Of a stretch of DNA of 17,940 bases, positions 5,904 to 12,389 are shown one piece after another. Source of the stretch: DATECU01 sp035286745. Lineage in GTDB: Bacteria > Acidobacteriota > Vicinamibacteria > Fen-336. How positions within the stretch are numbered: position 1 is the stretch's first letter; each line of letters begins with the position of its first letter. The stretch is taken from NCBI GenBank assembly GCA_035286745.1, contig DATECU010000275.1, positions 1 to 17,940 on the forward strand. The letters run 5' to 3'. Made by a program: the position numbers and the translations under genes. The notes under the pieces are model-generated. The model worked only from the letters and a program-made list of their open reading frames with translations. It was not told the DNA's origin and did not search any database.

Positions 5904-6344
5904 CTAACTGGCGAGCACGGCACTGGCGCGGCCGGCGGCCGCCTGCCGTCTCAAACGGCGCCAACCGGAGTCCCACACCTTCCTGAACTTCGACTCGAGG
6001 AGGAGCCGCTCAACGAGTGGGGCCAGCCAGGGCAAATGCCGGATGGTGATGCGTTCGTACCCCTGGATTGCCACGCCACCAGGGGTCGGTGTGAAGCGAA
6101 CCTCTCCCTCGCCCCGCCAGAAGCCCCTGAATTCCCAGCGCACGCTTCTCAGCGGCTCGTCGCTGGTCACTCTTGCCACCAGCGGAAACGGGAAGCCCCG
6201 GAGCGGCACCGCATACCAGCCGTCGCCTCGGTCTCCAACATCCCCGAAGGCTCCGTAGAGCCGTTGCCAGTCCCTCGGCGTGCGGAAGTACGGATAGACG
6301 TCAGCCACCGGAAGGTCGAACTCCTCACTAAACTCGATGAGCAT
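5904..6344 (-). CDS. SRPBCC-superfamily protein
   Basis: A 146-residue protein with the pattern of the START/Bet v 1-like (SRPBCC) fold. It opens with a strand and the typical VADVYPYFRTPRDWQRLYG helix region. Alternating strands follow (WYAVPLRGFPFPLVARVT, SVRWEFRGFWRGEGEVRFTP), and a long C-terminal helix contains LLLESKFRKVWDSGWRRL. Members bind hydrophobic ligands in a cavity; the ligand here is unknown. The ATG at 6344 is preferred because the conserved part starts there; an upstream ATG at 6458 would overlap ndh on the other strand. Its stop codon TAG lies inside a GCCTAAC motif. It diverges from ndh across 112 bp, so the two may share a control region. Confidence 0.75.
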   Translation of the reverse strand: MLIEFSEEFDLPVADVYPYFRTPRDWQRLYGAFGDVGDRGDGWYAVPLRGFPFPLVARVTSDEPLRSVRWEFRGFWRGEGEVRFTPTPGGVAIQGYERITIRHLPWLAPLVERLLLESKFRKVWDSGWRRLRRQAAAGRASAVLAS

Positions 6345-6442
6345 GATGGTGCCCTGGTCCCCCCGATTCTCGCTCAACCCCCGGCGGTTGCGCCAGGCCA
6401 CCTGATGCCGGGGCGTCGCCCGCTGGGTCGAGGGCCCCGTGC

Positions 6443-6448
6443 TATCGT
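6443..6448 (+). promoter_or_regulatory. Possible -10 element directly upstream of ndh
   Basis: TATCGT lies nine bases before the ndh ATG and no Shine-Dalgarno sequence is present, so the mRNA may be nearly leaderless. No good -35 is visible. Confidence 0.25.
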
Positions 6449-6456
6449 CTCGGGCC

Positions 6457-7731
6457 ATGGCGGACCGACCCCGGGTGGTGATCGTGGGCGGTGGCTTCGG
6501 CGGCCTCTACGCCGCGCGGGCCTTGAGGCGCGCCCCGGTGCGGGTGACGCTGGTCGACCGCCGCAATCACCACCTCTTTCAGCCGCTGCTCTATCAGGTG
6601 GCGACCGCCGCCCTCAACCCCAGCGACATTGCCGCTCCCATCCGCAGCATCCTCAACAACCAGCCTAACGTACAGGTAATCCTGGCCGAGGCCACCGGAG
6701 TGGACCTCTCCGGCAAGCGGGTCCTGCTCGCCGACGGTGAGATCCGCTACCACCATCTGATCGTGGCCACCGGAGCCACCCATTCCTACTTCGGCAACGA
6801 CGCCTGGGCCGCTCACGCTCCCGGACTCAAGACCATCGAGGACGCCCTGGAGATCCGCCGCCGCGTGTTCTCGGCCTACGAGGCCGCCGAACGCGAGAGC
6901 GACGCGGTGCGCCAGGCGGCGTGGATGACGTTCGCCATCATCGGCGCCGGGCCCACCGGCGTGGAGATGGCCGGGGCACTTTCCGAGATCGCACAGCACA
7001 CGCTGGAGCGCGACTTCGACGCCATCGACCCCCGGCGGGCTCGGGTGGTCCTGATCGAAGGGCAAGACCGTGTGCTGCCCTCCTATCCGGGGGCCCTGTC
7101 AGCCAAGGCCCTGCAGCAGCTCCAGCGGCTGGGCGTGGAGGTGCGCACCGGCGCCCGCGTCACCGCCGTCGACCCCGACGGCCTCAGCATGGGCGAGGAG
7201 CGGCTTCCGGCCCGCACCGTGATCTGGGCGGCAGGGGTTGCCGCTTCGCCGCTGGCCGGATCCCTGGGCGTGCCCCTGGACCGAGCGGGGAGGGTGCGGG
7301 TGCGCCCCGACCTGACGATTCCCGGCCACGACGACGTCTTTGTGATCGGCGATTTGGCCAGCCTGGATCAGGATGGACGGCTGGTCCCGGGGGTTTCGCC
7401 GGCCGCGATGCAGGAGGGGCGTCAGGCGGCGGCCAACATCGTGCGTCGCATCCGCGGTCACGCCACGCGGCCTTTCCGCTATCGGGACAAGGGGAGCTTC
7501 GCCGCCATCGGTCGCGGGGCAGCGGTGGGGGACATCTTCGGGCGCCTGCGTCTCTCCGGCCTGCCCGCCTGGCTGGCCTGGCTCGGCATCCACATCTACT
7601 TCTTGATCGGCTTTCGCAACCGGCTCTTGGTCATGTTCGGCTGGGCCTACTCGTACCTGACCTGGCGTCGCGGGGCCCGCCTCATCACCGGCGGCGGCCC
7701 GCCGCGTATTGCAGGAGGAGCCAAGGAGTGA
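6457..7731 (+). CDS. ndh: Type II NADH:quinone oxidoreductase (NDH-2)
   Basis: A 424-residue single-subunit flavoenzyme that passes electrons from NADH to membrane quinone without pumping protons. The FAD-binding motif VVIVGGGFGGLYAARAL is at residues 7-23. The NAD(P)-binding motif is FAIIGAGPTGVEMAGALSE. The second FAD contact is HDDVFVIGDLA, and PAAMQEGRQAAANI, the quinone-side helix region, follows. The C-terminal amphipathic and hydrophobic part (WLGIHIYFLIGFRNRLLVMFGWAYSYLT) anchors the protein to the cytoplasmic membrane face. Length is normal for the family. The ATG at 6457 places the GGGFGG motif at the usual distance from the N-terminus; an upstream ATG at 6439 is less likely. Its TGA overlaps the GTG of the pectinesterase. 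Assignment is firm; sulfide:quinone oxidoreductase is excluded by the lack of its catalytic cysteine pattern. Confidence 0.93.
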   Translation: MADRPRVVIVGGGFGGLYAARALRRAPVRVTLVDRRNHHLFQPLLYQVATAALNPSDIAAPIRSILNNQPNVQVILAEATGVDLSGKRVLLADGEIRYHHLIVATGATHSYFGNDAWAAHAPGLKTIEDALEIRRRVFSAYEAAERESDAVRQAAWMTFAIIGAGPTGVEMAGALSEIAQHTLERDFDAIDPRRARVVLIEGQDRVLPSYPGALSAKALQQLQRLGVEVRTGARVTAVDPDGLSMGEERLPARTVIWAAGVAASPLAGSLGVPLDRAGRVRVRPDLTIPGHDDVFVIGDLASLDQDGRLVPGVSPAAMQEGRQAAANIVRRIRGHATRPFRYRDKGSFAAIGRGAAVGDIFGRLRLSGLPAWLAWLGIHIYFLIGFRNRLLVMFGWAYSYLTWRRGARLITGGGPPRIAGGAKE

Positions 7732-8843
7732 AGCGGACCTTCTATCCGGCGTTGGTCGCGCTTGTGGCCCTGGGGTCGGCTGGGAGCCTTCACGCCGGGG
7801 ACCGCGAGGGACCGGCCTGGGCCAGCGCGGTGGTGGCGGTCGACGGGAGCGGCCAGTTCCGGTCGCTGCAAGCGGCCATCGCCGCCGCGCCTACCGCGAC
7901 CCGGGATCGCCCCTGGGTCATCTACGTCAAGTCCGGGGTGTACAAGGAGCGGATCTACGTCCAACGCGAGAAGCGCTTCCTGCGGCTGGTCGGTGACGAT
8001 CCGGAGAAGACCGTCGTCAGCTTCGACCTCCATGCCAACCTCCAGGGGCTCGACGGCAAGCCCATCGGAACCTTCGCCACCGCCACCGCCACCATCGACG
8101 CCGACGACTTCAGCGCCGAGAACCTTACCTTCGAGAACCCCGCGGGTCTGCAGGGGCAAGCCTTGGCGCTCCGCGTCGACGGCGATCGCGTCTGGTTCCG
8201 CAACTGCCGGTTTGTGGGGTGGCAGGACACCGTGTTCCTGAATCGCGGGCGGCAGTACTTCGAGGACTGCTTCGTCTCGGGCCACGTCGATTTCATCTTC
8301 GGCGGAGCGACGGCCTTCTTCGAGCGCTGCCGCATCCTGGCCCGGCGCGACGGCTACGTCACGGCGGCGTCCACGCCGCAGGAGCAGCCGCATGGCTTCG
8401 TCTTCTCGCACTGCACGATTCGCGGCGAGACGGCCGAGGTGAGGACCTGGCTGGGCCGCCCCTGGCGTTCGTACTCCAGCGTGATCTTCCTGGACACCGA
8501 CATGTCCGAGGTCGTCCGCCCCGCCGGCTGGCACAACTGGGACCAGCCGGACCGGGAGAAGACGGCGCGCTATGCGGAACGCGCGTGCACCGGTCCGGGC
8601 GCCCGGCCGACTTCCCGTGTCGCCTGGTCGCGCCAGCTCTCGGCGGCGGAGGCTGCGACCGTCACCGTGCGGTCGGTGCTGGCGGGCCACGACGGCTGGG
8701 ATCCCCTGACGGCGGGCGCGAGGGCAGCCAGACCCTCGGGCCGGCGCGGGGAGCTTCGCATCGCGCTGGCTCCCTACCTCCTCACAGCGCCCGCCGCCCC
8801 CCACGGCCCTGCCCCAGGCCGGGAGGGTGCCCCGCGGCCGTAG
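7728..8843 (+). CDS. Secreted pectinesterase (carbohydrate esterase family 8)
   Basis: A 371-residue enzyme that removes methyl esters from pectin. A Sec signal peptide (KRTFYPALVALVALGSAGS, cleavage probably after LHA at 23) sends it out of the cytoplasm. The family signatures are present: GVYKERI, QDTVFLN with D167, HVDFIFGGA with D188, and WLGRPW with R244, which together form the catalytic set. The parallel beta-helix body is of normal length. The last 30 residues are Pro/Ala/Gly-rich and probably disordered. GTG at 7728 is the start: AGGAGGAG lies eight bases before it and it overlaps the ndh stop as GTGA. Coupling to a respiratory enzyme is unusual. The gene ends nine bases from a convergent gene. 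Confidence 0.92.
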   Translation: MKRTFYPALVALVALGSAGSLHAGDREGPAWASAVVAVDGSGQFRSLQAAIAAAPTATRDRPWVIYVKSGVYKERIYVQREKRFLRLVGDDPEKTVVSFDLHANLQGLDGKPIGTFATATATIDADDFSAENLTFENPAGLQGQALALRVDGDRVWFRNCRFVGWQDTVFLNRGRQYFEDCFVSGHVDFIFGGATAFFERCRILARRDGYVTAASTPQEQPHGFVFSHCTIRGETAEVRTWLGRPWRSYSSVIFLDTDMSEVVRPAGWHNWDQPDREKTARYAERACTGPGARPTSRVAWSRQLSAAEAATVTVRSVLAGHDGWDPLTAGARAARPSGRRGELRIALAPYLLTAPAAPHGPAPGREGAPRP

Positions 8844-8852
8844 CGAGAGCGC

Positions 8853-9491
8853 CTACTTCCTGAGCAGCTTGAAGGCGTGGTTCCAGGTGTTGCCGGAGGC
8901 CCCGTACAGTACCCAGACCAGGCACATGGCCTCCAGGTATCGCGCCGCTTCGATGTTTCCCACGTCCACCGTGCCCCACCCGAACTGGTCCAGGATGCCC
9001 TTCATCTGCTGCTTGGCGGCAGCATCGTTGCCGCAGATGAACATGTCCGGCGGTCCGTCCGGGAACTGAGGGCGGAACATGTGAGCATGGCCCACGGTGT
9101 TCCACGCCTTGACCACACGGGCTCCAGGCAGGGCCCGCTGGATCTGTTCCCCGCCCGAGTCGTAGCCGGTGATGGCGAGCCGGGGCGGGAAGCCGGCCGA
9201 GAAGTCGAGCGGATTGGTGGTGTCGATCACCAGCTTGTCCTTGAAGTGCTGGGGCCCCGCCAGGTCGAGCGTCTGCGTGGCCGCCACCCCCAAGGTCGCC
9301 AGCACCAGCACCTCGCCGAAGGCGGCGGTCTCGGCGAAACTCCCGGCCGAGGCCCGACCTCCGGCCGCCTTTGCCCAGGCCCCGGCCTTGCCGGCATCCC
9401 GCGAGCCCAGCTTGACCTCGTGGCCCAGGGCCAGAAAGCCGTTGCCTAACGCCTTGCCCACGTCACCCGTCCCCAGTACGCCCACCTTCAT
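8853..9491 (-). CDS. NADPH-dependent F420 reductase-type Rossmann protein
   Basis: A 212-residue protein with an N-terminal dinucleotide-binding fold, MKVGVLGTGDVGKALGNGFLALGHEVKLGSRD. The GTGxVG motif and the following SRD are typical of the F420-dependent NADP oxidoreductase family, which moves hydride between F420H2 and NADP. Downstream family features are visible: VIDTTNPLDF, VVKAWNTVGHAHMFRP and an Asn/Asp loop, DMFICGND. Many family members in bacteria without F420 are annotated from this fold alone, and nothing here shows which cofactor or partner is used. GGGAGG lies five bases before the ATG. It follows the secretin-domain gene by 76 nt on the same strand. Confidence 0.85.
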   Translation of the reverse strand: MKVGVLGTGDVGKALGNGFLALGHEVKLGSRDAGKAGAWAKAAGGRASAGSFAETAAFGEVLVLATLGVAATQTLDLAGPQHFKDKLVIDTTNPLDFSAGFPPRLAITGYDSGGEQIQRALPGARVVKAWNTVGHAHMFRPQFPDGPPDMFICGNDAAAKQQMKGILDQFGWGTVDVGNIEAARYLEAMCLVWVLYGASGNTWNHAFKLLRK

Positions 9492-9567
9492 GGTTTCCTC
9501 CCCTCGCAGGTCCGTCCCAGGTTCAGACTGTAACAGCTACGGTTTCGATTGGCAAACCGGCGGGCGC

Positions 9568-10053
9568 TCAGTCGATGACGATCAGGGTGTTGGTGCGTGC
9601 GTCGACCACCACCTCGCCGCGCGGCGAGAGCATCTTCTTGATGATGGGGGCCAGGTCCTGCGCCTTCGCGTAGGACAGCCGGAAGCGGTGGCTTTCGCGG
9701 GCCCGGTTCCGCTCCCGCTCCTCCTGGAACCGCCGCTCGGACTGGGCCTCTTCGGTGAGCCGGCTGAGCGGAGCCACTCGGTAGATGCGGTCGGATTCCT
9801 GATAGCCCAGACCGCACGACCGCAGCGCCAGGTCGAAGGCGGTGGGCCACAGCACTTCCTTGAGCTTGAGCGTGAGCGGGCAGGACACGCCCGGGTCCAC
9901 TACGACCTGGAAGTTGCCGACCTCGGCGAACAGGCGGATTACGTCCAGGACGTCGGCGTTCTTCACGTCGATGGAGATGCGGGTCTCCTCTTGGGGCGGC
10001 GGCGGGCCGCTCGATGCCGCCAACAGCAAGGCCATCGCGAACCACGGAAGCAT
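9568..10053 (-). CDS. Orphan secretin N-domain protein (PilQ-like, no beta-barrel)
   Basis: A 161-residue exported protein. After a short signal-like start (MLPWFAMALLLAASSG) comes an STN/N0-type domain: ISIDVKNADVLDVIRLFAEVGNFQVVVDPGV...LKLKEVLWPTAFDLALRSCGLGY. Then come a charged Glu/Arg linker and an N1-type segment (RESHRFRLSYAKAQDLAPIIKKML, SPRGEVVVDARTNTLIVID). The protein stops exactly where full PilQ or GspD secretins continue to their next domain and outer-membrane barrel. No barrel-coding sequence follows within the 76 nt before the next gene. It is either a 3'-truncated secretin or a genuine stand-alone periplasmic domain. No other type IV pilus or secretion gene is nearby. Domain assignment is good; function is open. 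Confidence 0.78.
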   Translation of the reverse strand: MLPWFAMALLLAASSGPPPPQEETRISIDVKNADVLDVIRLFAEVGNFQVVVDPGVSCPLTLKLKEVLWPTAFDLALRSCGLGYQESDRIYRVAPLSRLTEEAQSERRFQEERERNRARESHRFRLSYAKAQDLAPIIKKMLSPRGEVVVDARTNTLIVID

Positions 10054-10088
10054 GACCCCATGCTACCCCCGTCGCCCCCTGCCGCAAG

Positions 10089-10112
10089 CCCCCACCCCCC
10101 CACCCCCACCCC
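10089..10112 (-). promoter_or_regulatory. Potential G-quadruplex upstream of the secretin-domain gene
   Basis: The minus strand carries four G-runs (4, 5, 7 and 5 long) separated by single T bases, 36-59 nt before the ATG at 10053. Single-base loops and long runs give a textbook quadruplex pattern. Whether it forms in the cell is unknown. Confidence 0.55.
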
Positions 10113-10240
10113 TCTCCGGGTGGACAGGCCGGGCGCGGGGGTGTAGAAAGATGCACCGAAGCAAGACTGCCGCGGTATCATCCGGTCCGAAGCTCGGGCC
10201 GGCATCCCGGGCGTCGACCCCGACACAGTGAGGAGCATGC

Positions 10241-10582
10241 ATGGCTGAGGAAGCGGAAGACAGGGCAAAGGAGCTGAAGGAGAAGCGCGCCGCAGAGGCC
10301 AAGCAGCGCGCCGAGGAGGCCAAGGTCCGCACCCAGGAGAAGGTCAAGGAGATCCAGGCCAAGCTCGACGCCGACCTCAAGAAGCTCGCCGCCGACAACG
10401 AGCGGGAGAAGGCTCAGGCCAAGGAGAAGACCGCGGCCATCGAGCAGAAGCTGGCCCAGGAGAACAAGAGGTTCGCGGAGGAGACCGAGAAGGCCAAGGC
10501 CCGAGCTCAAGAGCGGATCACCGCTCTCGAAACCAAGCTGGCCGAGACCACTCAGCGCGCCGAAGCCGCCGCGGCCTCCTGA
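10241..10582 (+). CDS. Small highly charged coiled-coil protein
   Basis: A 113-residue protein made almost entirely of Ala, Lys, Glu, Arg, Gln and Leu, with no Cys, Trp, Gly, Pro or Tyr. Hydrophobic residues recur at heptad-like spacing (VKEIQAKLDADLKKL, AAIEQKLAQENKRF, ITALETKLAETTQ), predicting one long coiled coil or an LEA-like helix. There is no signal peptide or membrane segment, so it is probably cytoplasmic. AGGAG lies five bases before the ATG. The 187 bp upstream are shared with the divergent secretin-domain gene; TATCAT near 10176 could be a -10. No family is recognised. Confidence 0.72.
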   Translation: MAEEAEDRAKELKEKRAAEAKQRAEEAKVRTQEKVKEIQAKLDADLKKLAADNEREKAQAKEKTAAIEQKLAQENKRFAEETEKAKARAQERITALETKLAETTQRAEAAAAS

Positions 10583-10597
10583 TCCGACACCCGATCG

Positions 10598-10627
10598 CCC
10601 CGTCGCTCCCAGAGCGCGAGCGTGGGG
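10598..10627. terminator. Possible bidirectional terminator hairpin
   Basis: CCCC and CGCTC (10598-10608) pair with GAGCG and GGGG (10618-10627) between the convergent coiled-coil and aminotransferase genes. The stem has a small bulge and no T-tract. Confidence 0.35.
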
Positions 10628-10636
10628 ACCAGCGGC

Positions 10637-12064
10637 TCAGCCCTCCAGGAACTCGCGGGCGAACTGCTGGAAGGCGAATGCGTCGGCGAAGTTGCTGGCC
10701 ACGCCTAACGACACGCGGACGGCCCCTGAGGCATGGGGATCGACGCACCGGCGCAGGTCCTCGTAGGACATGTGCCCCGGGCTGTCGGTGAAGCAGTGGG
10801 TGAGCTCGTCGCGGGTGAGGCCCAGCGCCAGCTCGCCGGCGCCCGGGTTGCAGAAGCAGCCGGTCCGAAGCGAGATCCTGCGGGCGGCGGCCCGGGCCTC
10901 GACCAACTGGTGATCGATCACCTGGCCGCGGGCGTCTTGCAGGTTGAAGGCCAGCGTCCCGCCCCGCCGGTCGGTGCTGGTCGGGCCGTAGAGCCGCACC
11001 AGAGGCCGGCCGTTGCCGTGGACCAGGCCCAGCATCTGCTCGATCAGCCAGGCGGTGAGAAGCCGGACCCGCTGGTGGATGGTCTCGATGCCTACCGAAT
11101 CCAGAAGGTCGAGGCCCAGCTCGACCGCCGGGATGCTGGCGAAGTCGAGCGTTCCGTCTTCGAAAGCAGCGGCACCCGGCGCCAGCACGAAGCGATCGGC
11201 CTGCACCGAAGCCACGTTGATGGTGCCGCCGGCGAACCAGGGCCGGTGCAGCCGGCCCAGCGCTTCGGTGCGCGCGATCAGCGCCCCCACCCCGGTGGGA
11301 TAGCCGAACATCTTGTAGAACGACAGGGCCACGAAGTCCGGCTTGACCTGCGCCAGATCCAGCCGGTTGGAGGGCACGAAGGCCGCCGCGTCGAGGAGCA
11401 CGCTCCAGCCGCGCTCGGTGGCCTGGGCCACCCAGCCCAGGGGATGCCGCACCCCGGAGAAGTTGGACTGCGCGGGGTAGGCGAACAAGTTGTTCCGGCG
11501 GCGGTCGATGGCGCCCAGGTGGCCGAGCAGGATCGAATCGTCCACCCGCAGGTCGGGCGGCACCATCGGCACGTAGAGGGTGAAGGCGCCCCGGGCACGG
11601 TCGAACTCGCGGATCCCGTTCACCGAGTTGTGGTTGTCGAAGGTGAGCAGGAACTGATCGCCGGCCTGGAAGGGGAACGACTCGCCCACCAGCTTCAGGG
11701 CCTGGCTGGCGTTGGCGGTGAAGACCACCGCGTACTCGCCCGGATCGGCGTGGAAGAAGTCGAGGATGCGATGGCGGCAGCGCTCCAGGAGCTGGGTGCT
11801 CTCGACCGACGTCGGGTTCGAGGAATGAGGGTTGCCCAGGACCTTGCCGAGCAGCATCTCCGAGTGACGGCGGATCTGGGAGGCGGCGTAAAGGCCGCTC
11901 CCCGTGTAGTCGAGGTAGACGTGGCCCTGCTCGTCGAGGCGGGCGAACTCCTTGGCCCGCAGCTCATCGAGGCTCCGCGTGGCCTCGTATTCGGGATAGG
12001 CCGCGAGGAAGGCCTCGCAGGCCGCGTCCAGTCCGGCGTTGCGTGAGGCAGTGGGGACGTTCAT
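10637..12064 (-). CDS. Class V aminotransferase fold protein, molybdenum-cofactor-sulfurase (MOCOS) N-domain type
   Basis: A 475-residue PLP enzyme of the NifS/cysteine-desulfurase fold. The PLP lysine is in ALSFYKMFGYPTGVGALI. The C-terminal part has LRTGCFCNPGAGE, the signature of eukaryotic Moco sulfurases (ABA3/MOCOS), whose desulfurase cysteine is in this loop. HVYLDYTGSGLYA and NPHSSNPTS at the N-terminus also match. MOCOS proteins take sulfur from cysteine and place it on Mo of xanthine-oxidase-family enzymes using an added MOSC domain, absent here. The neighbouring divergent Mo enzyme belongs to the DMSO-reductase family, which is normally sulfurated by FdhD. The link is therefore suggestive rather than shown. 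ATG 12064 was chosen; a longer start at 12127 adds 21 unconserved residues. Confidence 0.83.
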   Translation of the reverse strand: MNVPTASRNAGLDAACEAFLAAYPEYEATRSLDELRAKEFARLDEQGHVYLDYTGSGLYAASQIRRHSEMLLGKVLGNPHSSNPTSVESTQLLERCRHRILDFFHADPGEYAVVFTANASQALKLVGESFPFQAGDQFLLTFDNHNSVNGIREFDRARGAFTLYVPMVPPDLRVDDSILLGHLGAIDRRRNNLFAYPAQSNFSGVRHPLGWVAQATERGWSVLLDAAAFVPSNRLDLAQVKPDFVALSFYKMFGYPTGVGALIARTEALGRLHRPWFAGGTINVASVQADRFVLAPGAAAFEDGTLDFASIPAVELGLDLLDSVGIETIHQRVRLLTAWLIEQMLGLVHGNGRPLVRLYGPTSTDRRGGTLAFNLQDARGQVIDHQLVEARAAARRISLRTGCFCNPGAGELALGLTRDELTHCFTDSPGHMSYEDLRRCVDPHASGAVRVSLGVASNFADAFAFQQFAREFLEG

Positions 12065-12232
12065 CAGAGCACCTGTCGGGAAGCAAGGTCGTGGGCAGAC
12101 GACCCTGCTGCTGGCAGCAACCAGCATGACTATATGCCAACTGGAGCCGACCTATCCGTGACAGTGCGAGCGGGTTCGCTCTCCACGGTTGCGGACGCCA
12201 TGCGTCGCTGATCGCTGAGCGCCAATCGCCAG

Positions 12233-12251
12233 GCTGCGTCGCTGGCGCAGC
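12233..12251. other. Stem-loop in the 325 bp divergent intergenic region
   Basis: GCTGCG-7 nt-CGCAGC is a perfect six-pair stem, 157 bp before the molybdoenzyme start. The region 12065-12389 otherwise holds no credible gene. It must contain the promoters of both divergent units. The stem could be an operator or a structural element; nothing more can be said. Confidence 0.35.
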
Positions 12252-12343
12252 GCTTACGCTCGGGTGCCCCGCCCAGCGCAACCGTGACGGGGCGGCACCG
12301 CGGCCGGACCTGAATCCTCTTGCTGCCGACTGGCTCACACCGG

Positions 12344-12360
12344 GTGGCACAGGGCGTGCT
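12344..12360 (+). promoter_or_regulatory. Sigma-54-like -24/-12 promoter of the sulfur-reductase operon
   Basis: GTGGCACAGGGCGTGCT contains GG (12346-12347) and GC (12358-12359) exactly ten bases apart, as required for RpoN. The -24 half TGGCAC is perfect; the -12 half is GTGC rather than TTGC. Transcription would start about 12371, some 19 bases before the ATG at 12390. Confidence 0.42.
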
Positions 12361-12389
12361 CATTCACCGCCACGAGGGTCTTGTTGCCC

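Noticed and set aside
6345..6456. A longer start for the SRPBCC gene (ATG at 6458)
   Set aside because: The extra 38 residues are Arg/Ser/Thr-rich, unconserved in appearance, and would overlap the ndh start on the other strand.
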